Part shown: positions 41,938 to 49,510 of the stretch, piece after piece | How positions within the stretch are numbered: position 1 is the stretch's first letter | Layout: every line of letters starts with the position of its first letter | Source: DATMTS01 sp035564555 | GTDB taxonomy: Bacteria; Actinomycetota; Actinomycetes; Actinomycetales; Microbacteriaceae | DNA: 64,000 bases | Assembly (NCBI GenBank): GCA_035564555.1 | Contig: DATMTS010000115.1 | Span: 1 to 64,000 of the forward strand | Direction: 5' to 3' | The notes under the pieces: generated by a model | What the model saw: the letters and a program-made list of their open reading frames with translations, nothing else | Databases searched by the model: none | Told to the model about the DNA's origin: nothing | Program-made: the position numbers and the translations under genes

Positions 41938-44513
41938 ACCAGGCCCGATCGCAGCGGGATGCGGGTGCCGGCCAGCACGGTCGTGCCGGATTCCCGCTCT
42001 TCAGCAGTGGCCGGCCGCGCCTGGCCGCGTTCGGTCACCTGGGCGAACTCCGGGTCGGGTTCGGACGGCGCGTTGACGAACGAGCGGAATCGGCGCAGCC
42101 GCTCGGGATCGGCGAGCGTGGCCGCCCATTCGTCCTCGTAGTTCTCCACGTGCGCGGCCATGGCCGCCTCCAACTCGTCGGCCAGGCCGAGCACGTCCTC
42201 CACGACGACACCTCGAACATGCTCGAGCCCGCCTTCGAGGTCGTCCATCCAGCGCGCGGTGCGCTGCAGACGATCGGCGGTGCGGATGTAATACATGAAG
42301 TAGCGGTCGATGTACCGGATGAGCGTCTCATCGTCCAGGTCGCTCGCCAGCAGCTGCGCGTGTGCGGGCTGCAGGCCGCCGTTGCCGCCGACGTAGAGGT
42401 TCCAGCCTTCGGCCGTTGCGATCACCCCGACATCCTTCCCGCGCGCCTCGGCGCACTCCCGCGCGCAGCCGGAGACCCCGACCTTGAGCTTGTGGGGAGC
42501 GCGCAGCCCGCGGTAGCGCAACTCGAGGCGGATGGCCATCCCGACGGCATCCTGAACGCCGAACCGGCACCAGGTCGACCCGACGCAGCTCTTCACGGTC
42601 CGCAACGACTTGCCGTACGCGTGTCCCGATTCGAAGCCCGCGTCGATGAGCTGCTGCCAGATCAGCGGCAACTGCTCGAGGCGGGCGCCGAACAGGTCGA
42701 TCCGCTGCCCGCCGGTGATCTTCGTGTACAGGCCGAAGTCGGTCGCGACCTGCGCGATCACGGCGAGCTTCTGCGGGGTGATCTCCCCTCCCGGGATGCG
42801 GGGGACGACCGAGTACGTGCCGTCCTTCTGCATGTTCGCCAGCGCGCGGTCATTGGTGTCCTGCAGGGTGCCACGACCCGCGTCCAGGATGTATCCGTCG
42901 GCATGGCTGGCCAGAATGGATGCGACCGCCGGCTTGCACACGTCGCAGCCGCGACCGGAGCCGAACCGGCCGATGATCTCGTCGAAGCTCGTCAACTCGA
43001 GCACCCGGATCGACTCGAACAGTTCCTGCCTGCTCATCGCGAAGTGCTCGCACAGCGCGCGTGACACGGTCACGCCGGCCTTCGTCAGCTCGGTCTCCAG
43101 CAGCTTCTTGACCAGCGGGACGCAGGAGCCGCACTGCGTGCCGGCGCGCGTGCACGCTTTGAGCTCGCCGAGGTCGGTGCACAGTCCGCCGTCGCCGTGC
43201 ACCGCGGCCCTGATGGTTCCCGCGCCCACGTTGTTGCACGAGCAGACCAAGGCGTCGTCGGGCAGCTCGAGCTGCGCCGGCGGCTGCGCACCGGCCGCCG
43301 AGAGGAAGGCGGCCGGTTCGGCCCCCAGTTCGCGCCCGAGAAGGGGACGAAGCCCCGGGTACGGCGTCGCGTCGCCGACGAACACGCCGCCGAGCAGCGT
43401 CTTCGCGTCGTCCGTCACGACGAGCTTCTGGTACAGGCCGCGGGCCGGGTCGGCGTACACGATCTCGAGCGCGCCGTCCAGCGTGCCGAGCGCGTCGCCG
43501 AAGCTCGCCACATCGACGCCGGAGAGCTTCAGCTTCGTCGCGTCGTCGACCGTCGTGAACATCGCGTCGCCGCCGGTGAGACGGTCGGCGACGACCTCGG
43601 CCATCGCGTTGGCCGGAGCGACCAGGCCGATGCAGCGTCCGTCGATGCTGGCTACTTCGCCGATCGCCCAGACGTGCGGGTCGGAGGTGCGACAGTCGGA
43701 TCCGATGACGACACCGCCGCGCTCGGCGATCTCGAGGCCGCAGTCACGTGCCAGTTCGTCGCGGGCCCGGATGCCGATGGCGAACACGACGACGTCGGCG
43801 TCGACGGCACGGCCGTCGCTGAATGCCACCGACTCGACGACACCGTGTTGCGCATGCACGGCGCGCGGCCTCGTGCCGAGGTGCAGCCCGATTCCCTGGG
43901 CGGCGATCAGCCGTCCGAGCGACTGGCCGGCGCCTTCGTCGAGTTGCGCCGACATCAGCCACGATCCGGAGTGCACGATGGACGCGTCGGCGCCGAGACG
44001 CTGCAGCCCGCCGGCCGCTTCCAACCCGAGAAGTCCGCCGCCGGCGACGAGCACCCGCGCCGGCCTGCCCCGGTCGACGCCGATGCGCGCGACTTCGTCG
44101 ACCAGGTCGTCGACATCGTCGATCGTGCGATAGACCCTGGCGTGCTCGGCTCCCGGAATATCGGGAACGGGCGCGCTCGATCCGGTTGCGAGCACGAGCT
44201 CGTCGTACGACAGCTGCCGGCCGGTGTCGGTGAAGACGGTTCGAGCGGTCCGATCGATGCGCGTAGCTCGCTCGCCACGCAGCAGGGTGACGGCATCCGC
44301 ATTCCACACCTCCGGCGTCAGGCTGAGGTCACCGGCCTCGGTGAGGCGATGGCTCAACGAGACTCGGTCGTATGGCAGGTGGGGCTCGTCGGCGACGACG
44401 GTGACGCGCAGAGAACCTTCGCCGTCGCGCTCCAGAACTGAGGAGGCGAACCGGTGTGCCGCGGGTCCGCCGCCGATCACGACGACGTGGCGGATCGTGT
44501 CGATGCTGGTCAT
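41934..44513 (-). CDS. nirB: Nitrite reductase (NADH) large subunit
   Basis: The protein has 859 residues with complete NirB architecture. The N-terminal FAD/NAD domain has VVVIGGGPAAHRFASSVL and VLVAGGGLLGLEAAGGL. A BFD-like [2Fe-2S] domain has VCSCNNV and GTQCGSC near residues 421-460. The siroheme/[4Fe-4S] domain has C-X5-C (SCVGSTWCRFG, near 641) and C-X3-C (SGCARECAE, near 678), the ligands of the coupled siroheme. It reduces nitrite to ammonium with NADH. The gene is divergent from nirD, with a GlnR-like operator between, and its stop overlaps cobA. A Glu/Arg-rich tail of 50 residues ends the protein. Confidence 0.96.
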   Translation of the reverse strand: MTSIDTIRHVVVIGGGPAAHRFASSVLERDGEGSLRVTVVADEPHLPYDRVSLSHRLTEAGDLSLTPEVWNADAVTLLRGERATRIDRTARTVFTDTGRQLSYDELVLATGSSAPVPDIPGAEHARVYRTIDDVDDLVDEVARIGVDRGRPARVLVAGGGLLGLEAAGGLQRLGADASIVHSGSWLMSAQLDEGAGQSLGRLIAAQGIGLHLGTRPRAVHAQHGVVESVAFSDGRAVDADVVVFAIGIRARDELARDCGLEIAERGGVVIGSDCRTSDPHVWAIGEVASIDGRCIGLVAPANAMAEVVADRLTGGDAMFTTVDDATKLKLSGVDVASFGDALGTLDGALEIVYADPARGLYQKLVVTDDAKTLLGGVFVGDATPYPGLRPLLGRELGAEPAAFLSAAGAQPPAQLELPDDALVCSCNNVGAGTIRAAVHGDGGLCTDLGELKACTRAGTQCGSCVPLVKKLLETELTKAGVTVSRALCEHFAMSRQELFESIRVLELTSFDEIIGRFGSGRGCDVCKPAVASILASHADGYILDAGRGTLQDTNDRALANMQKDGTYSVVPRIPGGEITPQKLAVIAQVATDFGLYTKITGGQRIDLFGARLEQLPLIWQQLIDAGFESGHAYGKSLRTVKSCVGSTWCRFGVQDAVGMAIRLELRYRGLRAPHKLKVGVSGCARECAEARGKDVGVIATAEGWNLYVGGNGGLQPAHAQLLASDLDDETLIRYIDRYFMYYIRTADRLQRTARWMDDLEGGLEHVRGVVVEDVLGLADELEAAMAAHVENYEDEWAATLADPERLRRFRSFVNAPSEPDPEFAQVTERGQARPATAEERESGTTVLAGTRIPLRSGLV

Positions 44514-44539
44514 GGTGCTCCCTCTGCTGCCGTGTGCCG

Positions 44540-44545
44540 AGCCTA
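44540..44545 (-). promoter_or_regulatory. -10 box of nirB
   Basis: TAGGCT on the minus strand, 27-32 bp upstream of the nirB ATG. The GlnR-like operator begins 10 bp further upstream and would overlap the -35 region. Confidence 0.45.
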
Positions 44546-44555
44546 TGAAGGGGTG

Positions 44556-44593
44556 GTTTCGATCGGGTTTCCCCGGTGTAACCCCGCATTAAC
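44556..44593 (-). promoter_or_regulatory. Candidate GlnR operator upstream of nirB
   Basis: Read on the minus strand: GTTAA-n6-GTTAC-n6-GAAAC-n6-GAAAC, with exact 6-bp spacers. The last three match the actinobacterial GlnR half-sites gTnAc and GaAAc. GlnR is the global nitrogen regulator that activates nirB and nitrate genes in Streptomyces and Mycobacterium. Confidence 0.6.
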
Positions 44594-44715
44594 ACCGACC
44601 GCACTGCACGCGGTGCGCGCTGTGAGCAGGGATTCACCGGGGCGAAACATCGGTCGCCGGTGTACGAAACACATCGCGCATAGGTTGGCCGACATCCACG
44701 CAGGAGGAGCAGGCG

Positions 44716-45108
44716 ATGACGATGACGATGACCCAGACGGCGCAGCAGCCGACGCAGGCCCGCGACAACGGCGCCGGCGCGGTGCGGTGGGAGCGGGTCT
44801 GCCGCCCGACCGACCTGGAACCGTCCTGGGGGGAGGCCGCGCTCGTGCGTGCCAAGCAGATCGCCTTGTTCCTCATCTCACCGGGCGAGGTCTACGCGGT
44901 CTCGCACCGCGACCCCGACACGAAGGCCAACGTGATGGCGCGCGGGATCGTCGGCTCGCGCGGCGACCGGCCGACCATCTCGTCGCCGCTGCACAAGCAG
45001 GTGTACGACCTGGGCACCGGTGATTGCTTCAGTGACCCCGACCTCTTTCTGCAGACCTTCCGCACGCGTGTGGTCGGCGGATTCATCGAGGTGGAGGTAC
45101 CGGCGTGA
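44716..45108 (+). CDS. nirD: Nitrite reductase small subunit NirD-like
   Basis: The protein has 130 residues of the NirD/Rieske-2 family. The fold blocks WERVCRPTDLEPSWGEAALV and ISSPLHKQVYDLGTG are present, but the Cys-X-His and Cys-X2-His ligands of a true Rieske cluster are absent (SHRDP and SPLHK instead), as in Escherichia coli NirD. It is therefore predicted to have no [2Fe-2S] centre and to support NirB structurally. AGGAGG at 44702-44707 lies eight bases before ATG 44716; two further in-frame ATGs follow. It is transcribed away from nirB and overlaps the chelatase gene by GTGA. Confidence 0.9.
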   Translation: MTMTMTQTAQQPTQARDNGAGAVRWERVCRPTDLEPSWGEAALVRAKQIALFLISPGEVYAVSHRDPDTKANVMARGIVGSRGDRPTISSPLHKQVYDLGTGDCFSDPDLFLQTFRTRVVGGFIEVEVPA

Positions 45109-45845
45109 GCGTTGCCAGCCCGGTGCGCCGCGCGGGACCGGTGCGCGCCGAGCGGCCGGCTCTGCTCGCGCTGTCGCACGGCACGAGCTCGCCCACCGGT
45201 CAGGCCGCCATCTCCGCCTTGTTGCAGGCGGTGCGCGCGAAATCGGGCGGCGTGCCGGTGGCGGGCGGATTCGTCGACGTTCAGCAGCCGGATGTCGCCA
45301 AGTCGTTCGCACTGTTGGAACCCGGTCAAGACGTGGTCGTGGTCCCGCTGCTTCTGTCGGCCGGGTATCACGTGCATGTGGACATTGCTCGCGAACTGGC
45401 CGAACAGGGCGGACGGGATGCGCGACTGGCGGAGGCGCTGGGGCCGGACGACGCCCTGGTGCAAGTGCTCGCCTCCCGGCTCGCCGAACGCGGCTTGGGG
45501 CCCGGCGACGCCGTCGTGCTCGCCGCGGCGGGCTCGAGCGATCATCGCGCCGTGCGCGACTGCCTGGAGATGGGCAGACGGCTGGCCGGCACGCTGGCGC
45601 GTCCGGTCACCGTCGGTTTCATCTCCGCCGCCGTGCCCCGGCTGGCATCCGCCATCGAGACCACCAGGCGGTTGCACCCCGGCGCGCGTGTGGTGGTCTC
45701 CAGCTACCTGCTGGCATCCGGATCGTTCGCCGACCTCGCGGCGGCGGCCGGCGGCGACCTGACGACCGAGCCGCTGCTGGCGCCGGGACGTCGACCGCCG
45801 TCGCAGCTCGTCGACCTCGTGCTGGAGCGTTACCACACGGCCTAA
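45105..45845 (+). CDS. Sirohydrochlorin chelatase, CbiX/SirB family
   Basis: The protein has 246 residues with two CbiX-like half domains. The metal-binding His residues are in ALSHGTSSPTGQ near residue 24 and SAGYHVHVDIAREL near 87; LAAAGSSDHRAV opens the second half. It inserts iron into sirohydrochlorin to give siroheme, the cofactor of NirB. It overlaps nirD by four bases, forming a two-gene operon. An alternative is a cobalt chelatase, but the nirD neighbour favours iron. Its TAA stop is shared with the trmD -10 box. Confidence 0.88.
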   Translation: MSVASPVRRAGPVRAERPALLALSHGTSSPTGQAAISALLQAVRAKSGGVPVAGGFVDVQQPDVAKSFALLEPGQDVVVVPLLLSAGYHVHVDIARELAEQGGRDARLAEALGPDDALVQVLASRLAERGLGPGDAVVLAAAGSSDHRAVRDCLEMGRRLAGTLARPVTVGFISAAVPRLASAIETTRRLHPGARVVVSSYLLASGSFADLAAAAGGDLTTEPLLAPGRRPPSQLVDLVLERYHTA

Positions 45846-45848
45846 ACT
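45843..45848 (+). promoter_or_regulatory. -10 box of trmD, sharing the upstream stop codon
   Basis: TAAACT begins 13 bp before ATG 45856; its TAA is the stop of the chelatase gene. It gives trmD its own promoter beyond the inserted nitrate genes. Confidence 0.5.
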
Positions 45849-45855
45849 CGTGCGC

Positions 45856-46548
45856 ATGCGCATCGACGTCGTCACGATCTTTCCCACGTTCTTCGACGTG
45901 CTCGACCTCTCGTTGCTGGGCAGAGCGAGGCAGACCGGACTGATCGATCTGCACGTACACGATCTGCGGGCGTTCACCCATGACCGGCACCGCACCGTGG
46001 ACGACACGCCATACGGCGGCGGCGCGGGCATGGTGATGAAGCCGGAGCCGTGGGGCGAGGCGCTGGACGACGTGCTGACGGCATCCGAGGACCCGCTGGT
46101 CGTCTTCCCTTCGCCGGCCGGCGAGGTCTTCACCCAGGCGACGGCCCGCGAATTCAGCGCCGAAGGGCACCTCGTGTTCGGCTGCGGACGCTACGAGGGC
46201 ATCGACCAGCGCGTCTTCGACGACACCGCCGCACGCGCCCGCGTGCGCCTGGTCAGCATCGGCGACTATGTGCTGAACGGGGGAGAGGTCGCCGTGATGG
46301 CGATGATCGAGGCGCTCGGCCGGCTGATTCCCGGCGTGGTCGGCAACCCGGAGAGCCTCGTCGAGGAATCGCATCAGGACGGCTTGCTGGAATACCCGAG
46401 TTACACCAAACCGGCGAGCTGGCGCGGCCTTCAGGTTCCCGCCGTGTTGCTCAGCGGCAACCACGGCGCGATCACCGCTTGGCGACGCGAACAGCAACTC
46501 GAGCGCACCGCCCGGGTGCGCCCTGACCTCGTCCCGCCGCAGGGCTGA
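45856..46548 (+). CDS. trmD: tRNA (guanine(37)-N(1))-methyltransferase
   Basis: The protein has 230 residues and methylates G37 next to the anticodon, which prevents +1 frameshifting. It has the trefoil-knot SPOUT fold: MRIDVVTIFPTFFDVL start, VDDTPYGGGAGMVMKPEP, CGRYEGIDQRV and SIGDYVLNGGEVAVM, which bind SAM, and a C-terminal half with HQDGLLEYPSYTKP. A GTG at 45850 is in frame, but it lies one base after the -10 box. The gene usually follows rimM directly; here rimM ends 12.7 kb upstream. Confidence 0.95.
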   Translation: MRIDVVTIFPTFFDVLDLSLLGRARQTGLIDLHVHDLRAFTHDRHRTVDDTPYGGGAGMVMKPEPWGEALDDVLTASEDPLVVFPSPAGEVFTQATAREFSAEGHLVFGCGRYEGIDQRVFDDTAARARVRLVSIGDYVLNGGEVAVMAMIEALGRLIPGVVGNPESLVEESHQDGLLEYPSYTKPASWRGLQVPAVLLSGNHGAITAWRREQQLERTARVRPDLVPPQG

Positions 46549-46615
46549 GCGGCGCAGCCAGGGGGCGGGCTAAAGCTCTGAGCGAATTCGCCGCCCGCTT
46601 CCAGCCGGCCGAGCC

Positions 46616-46621
46616 TAGCCT
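46616..46621 (+). promoter_or_regulatory. -10 box of the membrane-protein gene at 46628 (leaderless)
   Basis: TAGCCT begins 12 bp before ATG 46628. Confidence 0.4.
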
Positions 46622-46627
46622 GGATGC

Positions 46628-47104
46628 ATGTTCATCCGCCGGTTCCTCTACAACTGGATGCTCCCCGCCGCCGCCGTGCTGCCCGTCTGGCTGCTGGTGG
46701 GTTGGGGCGTGTTCGGCGGCAGCGGCTGGGCCTTCCTGTTCTTGGTCGTCGCGTGCCTCGCTCTCGCCGGGTTCCTGGCCGCCGTAGCCGCGATCATGCG
46801 CGCGCGGCGCAGTGTCCGCCAGGCTCGAGCGGTCTCCTGGTGGGACGCGGCCGTATTGATCGCCTGGCACGGCAGCCTGGTGGGGCTGGGCTTCTTCGGC
46901 CCGGCAACGCCGCTCTTCGTTTTGCTGGGCGTGGTGTTCGCGCTCGTCGCCTTCTGGTACTCGCTGGGCGCGTTGTTCAGCGAGACCCGTCGCCGTGTGC
47001 GTGCGGCGCTCGACGGATACCTCGAGCAGGTGCAGCGCGCCGCACCGCGGTTGCCGAACGACGCGCGTGGTGGCGAGGTCATCGTCGTGCGCGAGCACGA
47101 CTAG
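46628..47104 (+). CDS. Small four-helix membrane protein
   Basis: The protein has 158 residues and about four transmembrane segments (for example MLPAAAVLPVWLLVGWGVF and FVLLGVVFALVAFWYSLGAL) and a short basic-to-acidic cytoplasmic tail. I do not recognise a named family; similar proteins near rplS in actinobacteria are annotated as MFS permease-like, which the short length does not support. It sits between trmD and rplS and has its own leaderless promoter. The function is unknown. Confidence 0.65.
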   Translation: MFIRRFLYNWMLPAAAVLPVWLLVGWGVFGGSGWAFLFLVVACLALAGFLAAVAAIMRARRSVRQARAVSWWDAAVLIAWHGSLVGLGFFGPATPLFVLLGVVFALVAFWYSLGALFSETRRRVRAALDGYLEQVQRAAPRLPNDARGGEVIVVREHD

Positions 47105-47120
47105 CGCAACCGCTCCCGCT

Positions 47121-47150
47121 TTGCGGCGGCATGCCGCCGCATGGCACAAT
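47121..47150 (+). promoter_or_regulatory. rplS promoter with an 18-bp palindrome in its spacer
   Basis: TTGCGG at 47121-47126 and CACAAT at 47145-47150 are 18 bp apart and could be a -35/-10 pair. The spacer contains the perfect palindrome GCGGCGGCATGCCGCCGC (47123-47140). The transcript would have a leader of about 130 nt before rplS. Confidence 0.45.
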
Positions 47151-47289
47151 GGATGTTTGTGCCGCCGCCGACCCTGCCACAGGGGAGCCGGCATCTTCTA
47201 CGGCATCCTCTTCACGACAACATCGGCCTGCGCGTGCGTGGGCCTCGAACACGTAACCGACCTGTGGCGGATACAGAGAGCGAAGAACA

Positions 47290-47637
47290 ATGCGAATTCT
47301 CGATCAGGTGGACGCTGCGTCCCTGCGCCAGGACATCCCGGACTTCCGGGCCGGTGACACGGTCAAGGTGCACGTCAACATCGTCGAGGGCAACCGCTCT
47401 CGTATCCAGGTCTTCCAGGGCGTCGTGATCGGCCGTTCCGGCGACGGCGTGCGCGAGACCTTCACTGTGCGCAAGGTCAGCTTCCAGGTCGGCGTCGAGC
47501 GCACCTTCCCGGTGCACTCGCCGGTCATCGACCACATCGAACTGGTCACCCGCGGCGACGTGCGCCGCGCCAAGCTGTACTACTTGCGCGCCCTGCGCGG
47601 CAAGAAGGCGAAGATCCGCGAGAAGCGCGACGCGTGA
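47290..47637 (+). CDS. rplS: 50S ribosomal protein L19
   Basis: The protein has 115 residues and is bL19, which lies at the 30S-50S interface. The full family sequence is present: PDFRAGDTVKVHVNIVEGN, QVFQGVVIGRSGDGVRETFT, VHSPVIDHIELVTRGDVRRA and LYYLRALRGKKAKI. A GAGAG lies before the ATG. It is preceded by a leader of about 130 nt and followed by lepB. With rpsP, rimM and trmD it normally forms one operon. Confidence 0.96.
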   Translation: MRILDQVDAASLRQDIPDFRAGDTVKVHVNIVEGNRSRIQVFQGVVIGRSGDGVRETFTVRKVSFQVGVERTFPVHSPVIDHIELVTRGDVRRAKLYYLRALRGKKAKIREKRDA

Positions 47638-47689
47638 GGCGTCCGCCGGCCATGACGAATCGCACGGCGCGCCGAGCGTGAATCGATCG

Positions 47690-47723
47690 GAGCTCCCGAT
47701 CCCATAAACTGGGTCGGGAGCTC
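47690..47723. promoter_or_regulatory. Inverted repeat enclosing the lepB -10 box
   Basis: GAGCTCCCGA at 47690-47699 and TCGGGAGCTC at 47714-47723 are perfect inverted arms, extended by CCC and GGG inside with one unpaired T (47700). The seven-base centre ATAAACT (47704-47710) contains the lepB -10 hexamer TAAACT. It could be a protein-binding operator, or in a read-through RNA from rplS a 13-bp hairpin. Confidence 0.55.
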
Positions 47724-47733
47724 AGGCGGTTAA

Positions 47734-48483
47734 ATGACAGAAGAAACTCTGCCCACTCGGTCGGACCGCGTGGCCTCGAACAGACGTCGACGCGGGCGGA
47801 GTGTGAAGCTCTTCCTGCGCGATCTGCTGATCATCTTCGTGGTCGCCGTTCTTGTCTCCTTTCTGATCAAGACCTTCTTGGTCCGGTCGTTCTACATTCC
47901 GTCGGCTTCGATGGAGACCACCCTGATGGTCAACGACCGCATCATCGTCAACGAACTCGAACCCGGCCTGATCGGCGTGCAGCACGGCGATGTGGTCGTC
48001 TTCAGGGACCCGGGGGGCTGGTTGCCCCCGGTGGCACCGCCGAAGAGCCAGAACGGCTTCCTCGCCGGCATCGACTGGGCGTTGTCGATCGTCGGCCTCT
48101 CCGCTCCCGATAGCGACGACCACCTGGTGAAACGGGTCATCGGGCTTCCCGGCGACCACGTCTCCTGCTGCAACGCGCTGGGCCAGTTGAGCGTGAACGG
48201 CGTTCCGCTCAAGGAGCCGTACATCACCTTGGAGCCCGGCGAAGTCGATGCCGCGACGTTGCATTTCGACGTGACCGTGCCCAAGGGCGACCTATGGGTG
48301 ATGGGCGACAACCGCGACAACTCGCAGGACTCGTCGCGAAACCAGAATCTGCCCGGCAAGGGCTTCGTGCCGATCAAGGACGTCGTGGGACGCGCCGTGG
48401 TGATCAGCTGGCCGATCGACCGGTGGACCTGGCTCGACAACTACCCGAACGTGTTCCGTGGCGTGGAGGACGACCAGAAGTGA
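47734..48483 (+). CDS. lepB: Signal peptidase I
   Basis: The protein has 249 residues and removes signal peptides from exported proteins. A basic N-terminus precedes one transmembrane helix (LFLRDLLIIFVVAVLVSFLI). The catalytic Ser is Ser59 in IPSASMETTLMVNDR, and the Lys is about residue 132 in HLVKRVIGLPGD. The C-terminal box is WVMGDNRDNSQDSSRN. A Pro/Gly-rich loop and a Cys pair (SCCNALG) lie between the catalytic boxes, as in other actinobacteria. Its TGA overlaps the GTG of rnhB. The promoter lies inside a striking inverted repeat. Confidence 0.94.
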   Translation: MTEETLPTRSDRVASNRRRRGRSVKLFLRDLLIIFVVAVLVSFLIKTFLVRSFYIPSASMETTLMVNDRIIVNELEPGLIGVQHGDVVVFRDPGGWLPPVAPPKSQNGFLAGIDWALSIVGLSAPDSDDHLVKRVIGLPGDHVSCCNALGQLSVNGVPLKEPYITLEPGEVDAATLHFDVTVPKGDLWVMGDNRDNSQDSSRNQNLPGKGFVPIKDVVGRAVVISWPIDRWTWLDNYPNVFRGVEDDQK

Positions 48484-49151
48484 TCGTGGAGCCGACCCTG
48501 CGCATCGAGTCCGAGTTGTGCCGTGCCGGCTCGACTCTGGTGATCGGTTGCGATGAGGTCGGCCGCGGTGCGATCGCCGGCCCGGTCGCTGTCGGCATGG
48601 TCGTGTTGGATGCCGCGCTGGTGCGGCTCGGCCGTCGACGGATGCCCGTGGGGCTCCGGGACTCCAAACTGCTGGCAGAGCCACGACGAGAAGAACTCGC
48701 CCCGCTCTGCCGGGCGTGGGCGGTGCGGCACGCCGTCGGACTCGCTTCAGCCGCGGAGGTCGACGAGTTCGGCATCATCGCCGCACTGGGCATGGCCGGC
48801 GCACGCGCGCTGGATCAACTGGCCGCGCTCGGTGTCGGGCTCGACGGCGCCACGCTTGTGTTGGACGGCAACCACGACTACCTCAGCGTCGCCGCACCGG
48901 GTTGTCCCACCGTGCTGACCAGGATCAAGGCCGACCAGACCTGCGGATCCGTCGCCGCGGCATCCGTGATCGCCAAGGTGCACCGCGACCGGATGATGAT
49001 CGACCGCGATGTCGTGACGCCGGGCTACGGCTGGGTGCGCAACAAGGGCTACGCCAGCCCGGAACACCTCGAGGCACTGGGCCGACTCGGCATCAGCGAC
49101 TTCCACCGGCGCACCTGGATCGGCGAAGAACGCCTCCAGGCGTCGGCGTAG
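48480..49151 (+). CDS. rnhB: Ribonuclease HII
   Basis: The protein has 223 residues and removes ribonucleotides from DNA. The catalytic Asp25 and Glu26 lie in VIGCDEVGRGAIAGPVAVG, with the further family blocks LRDSKLLAEPRRE, VLDGNHDYL, KADQTCGSVAAASVIAKVHRD and RNKGYASPEHLEAL. GTG 48480 overlaps the lepB stop. The TAG stop doubles as the start of the next gene's -10 box. Confidence 0.94.
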   Translation: MIVEPTLRIESELCRAGSTLVIGCDEVGRGAIAGPVAVGMVVLDAALVRLGRRRMPVGLRDSKLLAEPRREELAPLCRAWAVRHAVGLASAAEVDEFGIIAALGMAGARALDQLAALGVGLDGATLVLDGNHDYLSVAAPGCPTVLTRIKADQTCGSVAAASVIAKVHRDRMMIDRDVVTPGYGWVRNKGYASPEHLEALGRLGISDFHRRTWIGEERLQASA

Positions 49152-49154
49152 ACT
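49149..49154 (+). promoter_or_regulatory. -10 box of the DUF2469 gene, sharing the upstream stop codon
   Basis: TAGACT begins 14 bp before ATG 49163; its TAG is the rnhB stop. Confidence 0.45.
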
Positions 49155-49162
49155 GGACGCAA

Positions 49163-49486
49163 ATGGATGAAGACGAGTTCGACGACTACGACCGCGAAAT
49201 CGAGTTGGCGCTGTACCGCGAATATCGTGACGTCGTCTCCCAGTTCACGTACGTCATCGAGACCGAGCGCCGGTTCTACCTCGCGAACGAGGTCGAGTTC
49301 GTTCGCCGCGATACCGCCAATGACTTCTACTTCGAGTTGACGATGCATGATGTCTGGGTGTGGGACGTGTATCGATCCGACCGCTTCGTGAAATCGGTGC
49401 GGGTGCTCACGTTCAAAGACGTCAACATCGAAGAGCTTTCGAGCAAGGAGTTCGAGTTGCCCAAGGAACTCGCGCTCGACGAGTAG
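49163..49486 (+). CDS. DUF2469 family protein
   Basis: The protein has 107 residues, strongly acidic, opening MDEDEFDDYDREIELALYRE and rich in aromatic residues (TERRFYLANEVEF, DFYFELTMHDVWVWDVYRSD). This matches the actinobacterial DUF2469 family, which lies after rnhB and before yraN in many species. The function is unknown; no enzyme motif is visible. The downstream yraN-comM-dprA genes, usually adjacent, are displaced here by the 4.7-kb GMC/ThDP operon. Confidence 0.87.
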   Translation: MDEDEFDDYDREIELALYREYRDVVSQFTYVIETERRFYLANEVEFVRRDTANDFYFELTMHDVWVWDVYRSDRFVKSVRVLTFKDVNIEELSSKEFELPKELALDE

Positions 49487-49510
49487 GCTCCGCGAACGGG
49501 TGCCGGTTGG

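Noticed and set aside
44716..45108. A true Rieske [2Fe-2S] protein
   Set aside because: The Cys and His ligands are absent, so it is called a cluster-free NirD-type subunit.
33150..45855. A mobile genomic island carrying the nitrate genes
   Set aside because: No integrase, transposase, tRNA edge, attachment repeat or visible base-composition change was found. Horizontal origin stays open, but a named mobile element cannot be supported.
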